Of a DNA stretch of 64,000 nt, positions 25,133 to 33,307 are shown piece after piece. Source of the DNA: Bacillus sp. HF117_J1_D. GTDB lineage: Bacteria > Bacillota > Bacilli > Bacillales > Bacillaceae_C. Location: the NCBI GenBank assembly GCA_009928435.1, contig JAABNQ010000007.1, positions 19,388 to 83,387 of the forward strand, read 5' to 3'. The translations under genes were made by a program, and so were the position numbers. The notes below the pieces were generated by a model. It was not told the DNA's origin. It saw only the letters and a list, made by a program, of their open reading frames with translations, and did not search any database. How positions within the stretch are numbered: the first letter of the stretch is position 1; each line of letters opens with the position of its first letter.

Positions 25133-26626
25133 ATGACAGTAAAAGTAGACGTTATTGAACTAAAAAATTATATCAATGGTGAGTGGAGAGGTATTTCTGG
25201 CTCAGATAAAAACGAGGTTATTAACCCTTCGAACCAAGAAGTGATTGCGGTAGCTCCAAGAGCTACAAAGGAAGAAACAGAAGAAGCGATTGCTGTAGCT
25301 AAAGCTGCTTTTGAAAGCGGTGTTTGGTCTGAGTTGACTGCTCATGAGCGTAGCGAAGTTTTGCATAAAATTGCAGACAAAATTGATGAGAAAGCAGAAG
25401 AACTTGTAGAGCTGGAAGTAATGGATAACGGAAAAATAAAGGCTGAGGCAGAATTTGATATTGCTGATGCTGCTGCTTGCTTCCGTTACTATGCAGGATT
25501 AATCCTTGCTCCAGAAGGGGAAACTTTCCAGGCTCCAGAAAATGTACAGCCCATGATAGTCAAAGAGCCAGTTGGTGTAACGGGCCTGATTGTCCCTTGG
25601 AACTTCCCTCTATTGATGAGTGTATGGAAAGTTGCCCCAGCTTTGGCTGCAGGGAATACAGTTGTGTACAAGCCAGCTGAAGCTACTCCGATTACGGCTA
25701 TGAAACTCACTGAAATCATTGAAGAAGTCGGTGTTCCAAAAGGTGTATTCAATCTTGTCATGGGAAGAGGGTCTATTGTCGGTCAGACAATTGCAGAAAG
25801 CAAAGACGTCGATCTTGTTTCCTTCACTGGCAGTACCGAAGTCGGCCAGGAAATCATGAAAGCAGCTGCAGGAAACTTGAAGAAAATTTCTCTTGAGCTC
25901 GGCGGAAAATCACCAAACATTATTTTTGCTGATGCAGACTTTGAGACTGCAATTGATCATGCTTTAATGGGAATCTACTTTGGATCGGGCCAAGTTTGTT
26001 CAGCAGGAAGCCGAGTTTTAGTAGAAGAAAGCATTTACGATAAGTTCGTAGAAACCTTCGTTGAACGGGCAAAACTGATTAAAGTTGGCCCTGGCTTGGA
26101 TGAAAACTCTCAAATGGGAGCAATCAACAGTGAAAGTCAAATGAATACAATCCTGAAATATATTGAAATTGGTAAAGAGGAAGGTGCTACGCTGGCATCT
26201 GGCGGTCGCCGTTTGACTGAAAATGGGTTGGATAAAGGTTTCTTCATCGAGCCAACTGTGTTCACAAATGTAACTTCTGAGATGAGAATTGTTAAAGAAG
26301 AAATCTTTGGTCCAGTGGTCACCATTCAAAAGTTCAAAGATGAAGAGGAAGCAATCCAACTTGCCAATGATACTGTTTATGGCCTCGCTGGCGGTGTTTT
26401 CTCAAATGATGGAGCCAAAGCGCTACGTGTCATCAAAAAGGTTCGAGCTGGAATTACTTGGGTGAACACATTTGGTCCAACCTATAACGAAGCCCCTTGG
26501 GGGGGATACAAGCAAAGTGGAATTGGCCGCAGCCTTGGAACTTACGGCTTGGATGACTTCCAAGAAATCAAGCAAATCAATATCAATCTTGACGTACAGC
26601 CTTCAGGCTGGTTCCCAAATAAATAA
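25133..26626 (+). CDS. NAD(P)-dependent aldehyde dehydrogenase
   Basis: A full-length 497-residue member of the ALDH superfamily, betaine/acetaldehyde type. Catalytic Glu is in LELGGKSPN and the nucleophile Cys in GSGQVCSAGSRVLV; cofactor and oxyanion residues are in VPWNFPLLM and SFTGSTEVGQEI. It is the last gene of the N-demethylase operon, 17 bases after the reductase, and is followed by a strong terminator. It may oxidise formaldehyde released by demethylation or another aldehyde product; sequence does not decide. GGGGTGA precedes the ATG. Confidence 0.93.
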   Translation: MTVKVDVIELKNYINGEWRGISGSDKNEVINPSNQEVIAVAPRATKEETEEAIAVAKAAFESGVWSELTAHERSEVLHKIADKIDEKAEELVELEVMDNGKIKAEAEFDIADAAACFRYYAGLILAPEGETFQAPENVQPMIVKEPVGVTGLIVPWNFPLLMSVWKVAPALAAGNTVVYKPAEATPITAMKLTEIIEEVGVPKGVFNLVMGRGSIVGQTIAESKDVDLVSFTGSTEVGQEIMKAAAGNLKKISLELGGKSPNIIFADADFETAIDHALMGIYFGSGQVCSAGSRVLVEESIYDKFVETFVERAKLIKVGPGLDENSQMGAINSESQMNTILKYIEIGKEEGATLASGGRRLTENGLDKGFFIEPTVFTNVTSEMRIVKEEIFGPVVTIQKFKDEEEAIQLANDTVYGLAGGVFSNDGAKALRVIKKVRAGITWVNTFGPTYNEAPWGGYKQSGIGRSLGTYGLDDFQEIKQININLDVQPSGWFPNK

Positions 26627-26635
26627 GTGATGGAT

Positions 26636-26665
26636 AAAGAGAAGTGGTTCTCACTTCTCTTTTTG
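26636..26665 (+). terminator. Terminator of the N-demethylase operon
   Basis: AAAGAGAAGTG / CACTTCTCTTT, a perfect 11-bp stem with a 5-base loop, is followed by T residues, 10 bases after the aldehyde dehydrogenase stop. Confidence 0.9.
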
Positions 26666-26690
26666 CAAAAATTACAGTTTTTTCAAGAGG

Positions 26691-27500
26691 ATGGCCACTA
26701 TAAAACAAACAATTGGATTACGGGAAAAATTGTATCAGTTCTTTGTTATATTGGTGCCCATTTTAGTAGCCAATGTGGCCACTTTCTCCATGAGTCTTTT
26801 TGATATGATGATGACTGGAAATTATTCCGCCACACATTTGGCAGGCGTAGCCGTTGGTTCCTCTTTATGGGTTCCAATACAAATGGGAGTTGGCGGAATT
26901 CTATTATCAGTGACTCCTATTGTTGCTCATCTTTTAGGTAAGAGGAATGCTGACCAAGTTTCTTCATATGTTGTTCAAACAATTTACGTTGGAGTTGCTT
27001 TGTGCCTATTTATCTATATGTTAGGGGTGTTTTTTTTAGATCCCTTGCTGGACTTAATGGACTTGGAGAAAGCTGTTCGATATGTCACGAAGTACTACTT
27101 GATTAGTCTTGCTGCAGGATTTATTCCTTATTTCACTTATTGTGGACTTCGCGGATTTATTGATGCTTTAGGGAAAACAAATGTCACAATGCTGATCATA
27201 TTGCTAGCACTGCCAATTAATATAACTCTGAACTATTTATTGATCTACGGAAAATTTGGTTTTCGTGAACTCGGTGGCATAGGAGCAGGTGGTGCAACTG
27301 CTCTTACATATTGGATCACTACTTTGCCGGCGATATTGATTATTCATAAATTAAATCCTTTTGCATCTTATATGATTTTCAAATCGTTTCAAAGAATTTA
27401 TTTTGAAAAGTGGCAGGAAATCCTTAGGTTGGGGGTTCCAGTAGGACTGACAATATTTTTGGAGATTAGCATATTCTCCGCTTGGGGAGCGGAGCTATAA
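26691..27500 (+). pseudogene. Truncated MATE-family efflux transporter
   Basis: The 269-residue reading frame matches the N-terminal half of MATE transporters (full length about 450 residues): VATFSMSLFDMMMTGNYSATHLAGVAVGSSLW, TPIVAHLLGKRN, GLRGFIDALGKTNV and NYLLIYGKFG. It loses homology at about residue 262, inside helix 7, and ends AWGAEL at a stop. The ATG has only AGAGG directly adjacent, a poor ribosome binding site. A 7-bp hairpin (CTCCGCT/AGCGGAG, 27476-27494) lies at the break. It probably is a non-functional remnant, cut by deletion. Confidence 0.75.
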
Positions 27501-27603
27501 CTTTGTCATATCGTCTTTTCTACGTGCAAAAGAAACAAAAAGGTCAAAGGGACTTACAGCAGATGATAAGTTGAGGAGTTGCATCTGAGAGAGGAGAGAA
27601 TGG

Positions 27604-28158
27604 ATGGAAAGTCAAAGAGTTACAAATAAAATGGAAAAATTTTCGGTACATTTTCCACTTTCCTTCAAAATGAAGGGGGAGAACACAAGCTCTTTCAAGA
27701 AAAATATAAAAGATGCGATGACGGGGCTGGTTGGTGGATTTTTCACCATCTCTGTTTTGGCGTTATTGACTGGTTCAACTTCAACAGAGTGGCTGATGGC
27801 TCCATTTGGTGCAAGCTGCGTTCTAGTATTTGGGGTTTGGAACACACCATTATCGCAACCGAGAAACATCATAGGTGGACATCTGATTTCAACGTTTGTC
27901 GGTTTAGCTGTATACCATATGTTGGGAAGTGGCTCATGGGCAATCGGTTTGGCAGTTGGACTCGCTATTGCTGCATTGTTGCTGACAAAAACTACACACC
28001 CGCCTGCAGGTGCAAACCCTCTTGTTGTGATGATGGGGGACTACGATTGGAATTTTTTATTTTCACCTGTATTAATTGGTTCTATTATCGTAGTTGTCTT
28101 TGCGCTAATTATAAACAATTTGCGAAGTGATCGGCACTATCCGACGTTTTGGGTATAA
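27604..28158 (+). CDS. HPP family membrane protein
   Basis: 184 residues with four hydrophobic helices (about 44-62, 67-80, 96-130, 160-178). The family signature HPP occurs as KTTHPPAGANPLVV, along with WLMAPFGASCVLVFG and QPRNIIGGH. Plant and cyanobacterial HPP proteins transport nitrite across membranes; the bacterial role is little known. AGAGGAGAG is the ribosome binding site. It stands alone after the MATE remnant. A nitrogen link with the neighbouring amine pathway is only a guess. Confidence 0.85.
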   Translation: MESQRVTNKMEKFSVHFPLSFKMKGENTSSFKKNIKDAMTGLVGGFFTISVLALLTGSTSTEWLMAPFGASCVLVFGVWNTPLSQPRNIIGGHLISTFVGLAVYHMLGSGSWAIGLAVGLAIAALLLTKTTHPPAGANPLVVMMGDYDWNFLFSPVLIGSIIVVVFALIINNLRSDRHYPTFWV

Positions 28159-28241
28159 AAAATATAATTGGCGATATTACATTAGTTATTTTTGTTTTTC
28201 CTTCTCTTTTTATAAAAAGACAGGTTCGCTCGCCCCTACCA

Positions 28242-28603
28242 CTAGTACTTAGACTCGGCAGCATCTGCAAGGCTTTGCCACCATTCCCTATGTCCAACTA
28301 AATACATGTCACCAAACACAACGATATCTAGCATGTATTTGAATTTCAGCCTATTTGATACCTTCAGAAAGTCATCTGCATATGTGTAATGGATAAATTC
28401 TATCGGGATTCTAAGTAAATCTGCCTGTAGTTTAACCTTTTTCATATTTTCATTATGAGCAAATGTTTTGCTGGTTACTGTGGAATGGTTATTATCAGAC
28501 AAACAGCCTCTAGGCCTTCGTACGTCAACTTATAAAGAGCCATGCAGCTATCTTTTCCTCCACACCAAGATAAGGCTATCTGTTTCAGTGTTTTCACATC
28601 CAT
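28242..28603 (-). pseudogene. Frameshifted and truncated diphthine-ammonia-ligase-like ATP pyrophosphatase
   Basis: Two minus-strand frames together give an Adenine-nucleotide-alpha-hydrolase-like protein. From ATG 28603 the first reads 42 residues with the PP-loop WCGGKDSCMALYKL and ends at a TAA (28475-28477) after LIITIP. The second frame continues with TSKTFAHNENMKKVKLQADLLRIPIEFI and VVFGDMYLVGHREWWQSLADAAESKY, then stops where the family normally continues for many residues. A single indel near 28475-28500 and loss of the 3' part explain the pattern. Confidence 0.75.
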
Positions 28604-28729
28604 GATTGTGTCATCTACCATTATAGTACATTTTAGATAGATGATTGAACGGAGATTAGATTTCCCGGGAAATTTTTGCGGGAATTGATAAAATCGGACA
28701 AATTAATTGCCCAGTTTCCAAATTCCCCT

Positions 28730-28885
28730 TCACCAGAAAAACGGGAAAAATGGCCTGCCGTATCCCCATGGTCTGAAGAAAGGCCCTCCGAACCCCCATC
28801 CCCATAGACTTCCCCCAATTCTCTTATTTCCACGCTGCATTGTCATCATTGGAAACCCATCCGGATCTTGATAATAATGATTCAA
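28730..28885 (-). CDS. Small Gly/Phe/Pro/Trp-rich protein
   Basis: A 51-residue ORF starting at TTG with TGAGGAGA 8-9 bases upstream. The N-terminal half is polar (NHYYQDPDGFPMMTMQRGNKR); the C-terminal half is LWGWGFGGPFF, then RPWGYGRPFFPFFW and stop. This composition is typical of small spore-coat or spore-associated Bacillus proteins, but no named family is recognised. Downstream a palindrome (ATTTCCCGGGAAAT) could end the transcript. An overlapping frame on the same strand gives a longer ORF with no such pattern. Confidence 0.5.
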   Translation of the reverse strand: MNHYYQDPDGFPMMTMQRGNKRIGGSLWGWGFGGPFFRPWGYGRPFFPFFW

Positions 28886-28929
28886 GTCAGGTTCTCCTCA
28901 TCTTTTTCTTGAAACGTATAACTCATCCT

Positions 28930-28960
28930 ATTCAAATGACCCATAAAAGGGCATTTGAAT
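28930..28960. repeat. Inverted repeat upstream of the flaG promoter
   Basis: ATTCAAATG-A-CCC pairs with GGG-CATTTGAAT (12 bp with one bulged base, 6-base loop). It has no T-tract on either strand and marks the right boundary of the accessory block; it could be a weak terminator or an operator. Confidence 0.4.
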
Positions 28961-29013
28961 CATGGTTAGGATCGCGAAATGGGCCTATTTCGTCAATTTT
29001 GGGAGATTCTTTA

Positions 29014-29040
29014 TAAAGAATCTAACATTCAAGCCGATAA
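29014..29040 (+). promoter_or_regulatory. Sigma-D promoter of flaG-fliD-fliS-fliT
   Basis: TAAA (29014-29017), 15-base spacer and GCCGATAA (29033-29040) fit the sigma-D consensus with one mismatch in the -10 region. The flaG start is 41 bases downstream. Confidence 0.8.
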
Positions 29041-29080
29041 TATTCATAAGAATTTAATTTTTACCGAAGGAGAGAAAGAG

Positions 29081-29440
29081 ATGATTGGATCAATCGGAGG
29101 AAGGCTTCCAGTTGAAGGTACTGTGATGCCTGTACGCTCTGTCATCGGCAGCGGTGAATCCAACCGGGAGTCAACTACATCGAAGGAACGATCATACGAG
29201 CTTTCGGAAAAAGATGCGACAGCATTGCTTGAAAAAGCTGTAGCATTTGCGAACAGTCACCTAAAAACGTCGAAGCAATATTTGAAGTTTGAGTATCATG
29301 ACCAGTTAAATAAATATTACGTGAAAGTCGTGAATGAGGAAACGGAAGAAGTGGTGAGGGAAATTCCGCCTAAAAAGCTTCTCGACATGTTTGCGGCAAT
29401 GGCAAATGCCATGGGTATCCTTGTTGATAAAAAAATATAG
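29081..29440 (+). CDS. flaG: FlaG family flagellar protein
   Basis: A 119-residue protein (B. subtilis YvyC). The FlaG domain occupies the C-terminal 70 residues: HLKTSKQYLKFEYHDQLNKYYVKVVNEETEEVVREIPPKKLLDM in pattern, ending MANAMGILVDKK. The N-terminal 45 residues are polar and probably disordered. It is thought to affect filament length. ATG 29081 has GAAGGAGAG upstream; the frame is open further upstream to 28979, but that overlaps the sigma-D promoter. It heads the fliD operon. Confidence 0.9.
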   Translation: MIGSIGGRLPVEGTVMPVRSVIGSGESNRESTTSKERSYELSEKDATALLEKAVAFANSHLKTSKQYLKFEYHDQLNKYYVKVVNEETEEVVREIPPKKLLDMFAAMANAMGILVDKKI

Positions 29441-29462
29441 GAAATAAAAGGAAGTGACAAAT

Positions 29463-31475
29463 ATGCGGATTGGCGGATTAACTAGTGGGATGGACATAGA
29501 TCAGCTCGTTAAAGATATGATGAGGGCCAAACGAGTCCCGCTTGATAAAATGAAACAGCAGAAACAAATTCTTGAATGGAAACGGGACGATTACCGTACG
29601 ATCAATACAATGCTGCTTGGCTTTCGTAATCAATTGGGACAATTGAAGCTGACAAGCAATTACCGGGCGCGGATGGTGTCTTCCACGAACGAAGAGAAAA
29701 TATCAGCTACAGTGACAAGTGGAGCGTCGCAGGCTTCTTATACGATTTCGAAGGTGGAACAATTAGCAACGGCTGCTAATCGGGTCAGTGGACAGGTTGA
29801 GATTAGTGCAACCGAAAGTTTTTGGAGTCAACTGAAAGACTCTGCTGATGTCAAATGGGAAAAAGGTGTTGCAGAAACAAAACACTCTCAGGTCAAAGGC
29901 AGTCAAATTGAATTAGAGCTGAATGGAAATGACATCGTTCCAGGCACGTTTAGTATAAACGGGAAATCATATACTGTGATAACGTCAGGAGAACCGGCAA
30001 AAGAACAAGTTCTTATAGAAGATGGTAAATTAACATTTAACGAAAATGAAACATTACCAGAGGGCAGCTCTGTAAAGATCGATTATGCTCTTAAGGAAAA
30101 AACAGTCAATCATACTCTTGGTAAAAATCAGAATATGATCAGCCTTGGGAAAGGGGCGCTATCCAGCCTTTCAGTAACAGTGGGTGAAGGTACCGAGGCA
30201 GCTACATATGTATGGGACGGCACTGATAACAATGGCTTTGGAGTGATAAAAAATGGCGATGACGTCCTTGGAAAAGTAGATCTGGCAAATGGAAATATTT
30301 TGCTTGAACTCCCTTCTGAAGAACTGCCGGAAGGAACAAAAATATCAACAACCTTCAGCCAAAACTTCACATATTTTGAGATAGGGGCCCATACATCTAA
30401 GGGTGAAGTCAATGAGAGAATTTTTGTTACTGGGAACGAGTCTTTAAATGATGTGATACGTAAAGTAAATGACTCCTCTGCTGGAATTACGATGTTTTTC
30501 GATGAGCATACAAAAAAGATCACGATGACACGAAAAGAAACAGGGAAGTTCGCCGAAGAAGGTATCTCCGAGTTTAAGCTTTCCGACGATATGGATAGTT
30601 TTGCAAACAAAATATTAAAATTAAAATTCGAAGATAGCGTTGAAACGGACGGCCAAAACGCCAAATTCACCATCAACGGTCTGGAAACTGAGCGCACCTC
30701 CAACACTTTTTCCATGAACGGTGTAACAATGACATTGAAACAAACCCTAGCCACGACTGATCCGCCGATTACGGTTAGCGTCTCCAACGATTCAGAAGGC
30801 GTGGTTAAAACCGTCAAAGAGTTCGTCGACCAGTACAATGCACTGATTGACGAACTCAATAAAAAGCTCAATGAAGAGCGCAACCGAAAATATCTCCCGC
30901 TTACTGATGATGAGCGTGAAGAACTCTCAGATAAGCAGCAGGAAAAATGGGAAGAGCTGGCCAGGAGCGGGCTCCTCAAAGGTGATCCACTATTATCCGG
31001 AGCTATGACAAGTATGCGTATGGATATGTCTAGTACCGTTGAAACAAACGGGTTGTTCAGGCATTTATCTGCGATTGGCATCACAACAACAAAGGATTAC
31101 CTTGATGGTGGAAAACTGGAAATTAATGAAGAAAAATTGAAAGAAGCACTTGAAAAAGATCCGGATGCAGTAGAAAATCTATTCCGTGGTACAGGATCAA
31201 ACGATTCAGATCGTGGCGTCATTCATAAGTTATATGATTCGGTGAATGGGTCGATTACCAAAATCCAGGATCGAGCTGGCCGTGCAACTTCAACGAACCA
31301 GCAGTTTGCTTTGGGAAGAGAAATAATATCTGTTGATAAAAATATCGCCAGTTTTGAAACAAGGCTGAAAATGCAAGAAGAACGTCTGTGGAGACAATTT
31401 ACGGCTATGGAAAAAGCCATCCAAAGAGCAAACGATCAATCCCTTTATTTGATGCAGCAATTTGGCGGAATGTAG
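29463..31475 (+). CDS. fliD: Flagellar filament cap protein FliD
   Basis: A 670-residue cap protein that guides flagellin polymerisation at the filament tip. The N terminus (MRIGGLTSGMDIDQLVKDMMRAKRVPLDKM in pattern) and the C-terminal D0/D1 part (VKEFVDQYNALIDELN, ending ERLWRQFTAMEKAI and LMQQFGGM) are typical. B. subtilis FliD has 498 residues; the extra 170 lie in the central surface domains (about residues 90-330), parallel to the enlarged flagellin. The ATG at 29463 has AAAGGAAGTGA upstream; GTG 29454 would leave no spacing. Confidence 0.93.
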   Translation: MRIGGLTSGMDIDQLVKDMMRAKRVPLDKMKQQKQILEWKRDDYRTINTMLLGFRNQLGQLKLTSNYRARMVSSTNEEKISATVTSGASQASYTISKVEQLATAANRVSGQVEISATESFWSQLKDSADVKWEKGVAETKHSQVKGSQIELELNGNDIVPGTFSINGKSYTVITSGEPAKEQVLIEDGKLTFNENETLPEGSSVKIDYALKEKTVNHTLGKNQNMISLGKGALSSLSVTVGEGTEAATYVWDGTDNNGFGVIKNGDDVLGKVDLANGNILLELPSEELPEGTKISTTFSQNFTYFEIGAHTSKGEVNERIFVTGNESLNDVIRKVNDSSAGITMFFDEHTKKITMTRKETGKFAEEGISEFKLSDDMDSFANKILKLKFEDSVETDGQNAKFTINGLETERTSNTFSMNGVTMTLKQTLATTDPPITVSVSNDSEGVVKTVKEFVDQYNALIDELNKKLNEERNRKYLPLTDDEREELSDKQQEKWEELARSGLLKGDPLLSGAMTSMRMDMSSTVETNGLFRHLSAIGITTTKDYLDGGKLEINEEKLKEALEKDPDAVENLFRGTGSNDSDRGVIHKLYDSVNGSITKIQDRAGRATSTNQQFALGREIISVDKNIASFETRLKMQEERLWRQFTAMEKAIQRANDQSLYLMQQFGGM

Positions 31476-31500
31476 GATTATTTATGTTAGGAGTGGAAAG

Positions 31501-31908
31501 ATGGCAAGCAGGAATCCGTATGAAGCATACCAAAACAACTCAGTCACAACTGCTTCACCGGGAGAATTGACACTGATGCTGTATAATGGTTGCCTCAAAT
31601 TTATCAATTTGGCAAAACAAGCGATAGAGAATAAAGAAATAGAAAAGAAGAACACGAACATCCAAAATGCACAAAACATTATCAGTGAACTGATTTTAAC
31701 TTTAAATATGGACATCGGGATTTCCAAAAATATGCATTCCTTATACGAGTACGCAAACAGGCGCCTAGTGGAAGCGAATATCAAACAGGATATTTCCATT
31801 CTCGAAGAAGTCGAAGAAATCATGACGGAATTTCGTAATACATGGAAACAAGTTATTCAATTAAATAGACAGCGCCAGCACGCTTCTCTGGAAAGTGTGA
31901 ATCGATGA
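31501..31908 (+). CDS. fliS: Flagellin export chaperone FliS
   Basis: A 135-residue four-helix protein that binds the C-terminal part of flagellin in the cytosol and prevents premature polymerisation. Family landmarks: NPYEAYQNNSVTTASPGELTLMLYNGCLKF and MDIGISKNMHSLYEYANRRLVEAN. The ATG at 31501 has TAGGAGTGG 4-12 bases upstream. The stop overlaps the fliT start (ATGA), so both are translationally coupled. Confidence 0.95.
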   Translation: MASRNPYEAYQNNSVTTASPGELTLMLYNGCLKFINLAKQAIENKEIEKKNTNIQNAQNIISELILTLNMDIGISKNMHSLYEYANRRLVEANIKQDISILEEVEEIMTEFRNTWKQVIQLNRQRQHASLESVNR

Positions 31909-32252
31909 GTGCTGTTCAGGAATGCTTAGCAATTACACAGAACTTAGTGGACAGAGTAAATAATTCGGGTGAATCCAGTCGCGAAAAGGTCATCGGCCAG
32001 GTTGAGGAAATGCTTGCTAAGAGAGAGGAGCTGCTTCCGAAAATCCGACCTCCTTTTTCATCGCAAGAAAAGGCTGCTGGCAAAGAAATTCTAGAGCTTA
32101 ATAAAAAATTGGCATTTTTGCTTCAGGGACTTAATAAGCATATCATACGGGATTTGAATGCAGTCGATTTGAAAAAGACATTTGCGGCAAAGTACACTAA
32201 CCCCTATGCGGAGGTGCTAACTGACAGTGTTTTCTATGATAAAAGACAATAA
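31905..32252 (+). CDS. fliT: Flagellar protein FliT
   Basis: A 115-residue helical protein, the chaperone of the cap protein FliD. Identity rests mainly on place (overlapping fliS by 4 bases, downstream of fliD), length and helical pattern (EECLAITQNLVDRVN-like start, LAKREELLPKIRPPFS, ELNKKLAFLLQGLNKHI). B. subtilis FliT has 113 residues. No clear terminator follows; a hairpin with long A flanks (32266-32292) lies downstream. Confidence 0.85.
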   Translation: MSAVQECLAITQNLVDRVNNSGESSREKVIGQVEEMLAKREELLPKIRPPFSSQEKAAGKEILELNKKLAFLLQGLNKHIIRDLNAVDLKKTFAAKYTNPYAEVLTDSVFYDKRQ

Positions 32253-32405
32253 TGCTGTTTATCAAATTTTACCGAAGGACTTCAGTAAAAAATTCAGGAA
32301 TCGCCGCTTTTCTCAGAATTCCGACAAAAACTTTCGCTTTTTTTTGCAGGATTCTGAGGTATGATATAGAAGTATATATACATAGCCTTTAAAGGAGGAG
32401 TTTAT

Positions 32406-32963
32406 ATGCTAAGGTATCAAATCCGCGGTGAAAACATCGAGGTAACTGAGGCAATTAGAGATCACGTAGAAAAGAAAGTGAGCAAGCTAGAGCGATATTT
32501 CATCGAAACTCCTGATGCAAATGTGCATGTTAATTTAAAAGTAAACCCTGATAAAAAATCTAAGGTTGAAGTAACGATTCCACTCCCACAGCTTGTTTTA
32601 AGAGCTGAAGAAGTGAACGATGACATGTATGCTGCAGTTGATTTGATTGTAGATAAGCTTGAGCGTCAAATTCGTAAACACAAAACAAAAGTAAACCGCA
32701 AGTTCCGTGAAAAAGGAGACTTGCAGCAATTATTTGCAACTGGAGTGAACGGTGCGACTGCTGAAACAACAGAAGACGAAGATGAATTGAACATTGTCAG
32801 GACTAAACAATTCGATTTGAAACCGATGGACAGCGAAGAAGCCGTACTTCAAATGAATATGCTTGGTCATAGCTTTTTCATCTACACTGATGCGGAAACA
32901 AATGGAACAAATATCGTTTATCGCCGTAAAGATGGAAAGTATGGGCTCATTGAAACAAACTAA
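32406..32963 (+). CDS. hpf: Long-form ribosome hibernation promoting factor
   Basis: A 185-residue Hpf (B. subtilis YvyD) that dimerises 70S ribosomes into inactive 100S particles in stationary phase. The N-terminal RNA-binding domain (residues 1-100) has NIEVTEAIRDHVEKKVSKLERYF and VNLKVNPDKKSKVEVTI; a linker is followed by the C-terminal dimerisation domain with IVRTKQFDLKPMDSEEAVLQMNMLGHSFF. AAAGGAGGAG lies upstream. The 150-base upstream gap carries an inverted repeat CTCAGAAT/ATTCTGAG (32312-32319, 32351-32358) near the probable promoter region. Confidence 0.95.
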   Translation: MLRYQIRGENIEVTEAIRDHVEKKVSKLERYFIETPDANVHVNLKVNPDKKSKVEVTIPLPQLVLRAEEVNDDMYAAVDLIVDKLERQIRKHKTKVNRKFREKGDLQQLFATGVNGATAETTEDEDELNIVRTKQFDLKPMDSEEAVLQMNMLGHSFFIYTDAETNGTNIVYRRKDGKYGLIETN

Positions 32964-32972
32964 ATGAAATTC

Positions 32973-33014
32973 AAAGCACGCATCCTTCTTTTATGGGGGG
33001 AGGCGTGCTTTTTG
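32973..33014 (+). terminator. Terminator of hpf
   Basis: AAAGCACGC / GCGTGCTTT, a perfect 9-bp stem, is followed by TTTTTG, 10 bases after the hpf stop. Confidence 0.85.
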
Positions 33015-33180
33015 TTATGGTCGTCCAGCTCCAGCGCCTATCGACTTCGCGCCTCCTCCGAGAAATCAACATCGGCTCTGACGGAAAGGACGTCGCGTTT
33101 TGAGCTACCTTCATCACCATATACAGCTTGACGTTCGTCAAAACGAACTTCTATCGAATTCATATCAGACGCCTTCTCGC
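33015..33180. repeat. Possible dispersed Bacillaceae intergenic repeat, partial copy
   Basis: The stretch starting GTCGTCCAGCTCCAGCGCC is GC-rich compared with its surroundings and non-coding. From memory, sequences beginning GTCCAGCTCCAGCGCCTA occur many times between genes in Bacillaceae genomes. Only about 25 bases match that recollection, so this may be a decayed copy. The rest of the gap before secA holds a probable promoter. Confidence 0.4.
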
Positions 33181-33186
33181 GCGTTA

Positions 33187-33216
33187 TTGTCATAAACTAA
33201 TTATTAATGTTAAAAT
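33187..33216 (+). promoter_or_regulatory. Probable sigma-A promoter of secA
   Basis: TTGTCA (33187-33192), an 18-base spacer and TAAAAT (33211-33216) resemble a sigma-A promoter about 90 bases before secA. Confidence 0.5.
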
Positions 33217-33307
33217 ATAAAAATGATATGCGCTGATGCACATCAAAACAGAACCAAAGATGTATTTTCGCCCGTATTTGATCATATAAGGGAGAGTAAT
33301 ATAAAAA

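Noticed and set aside
28633-28833. 66-codon minus-strand ORF (MEIRELGEVYGDGG...)
   Set aside because: It overlaps the 51-residue aromatic-rich ORF in another frame, has no good ribosome binding site and no recognisable pattern.
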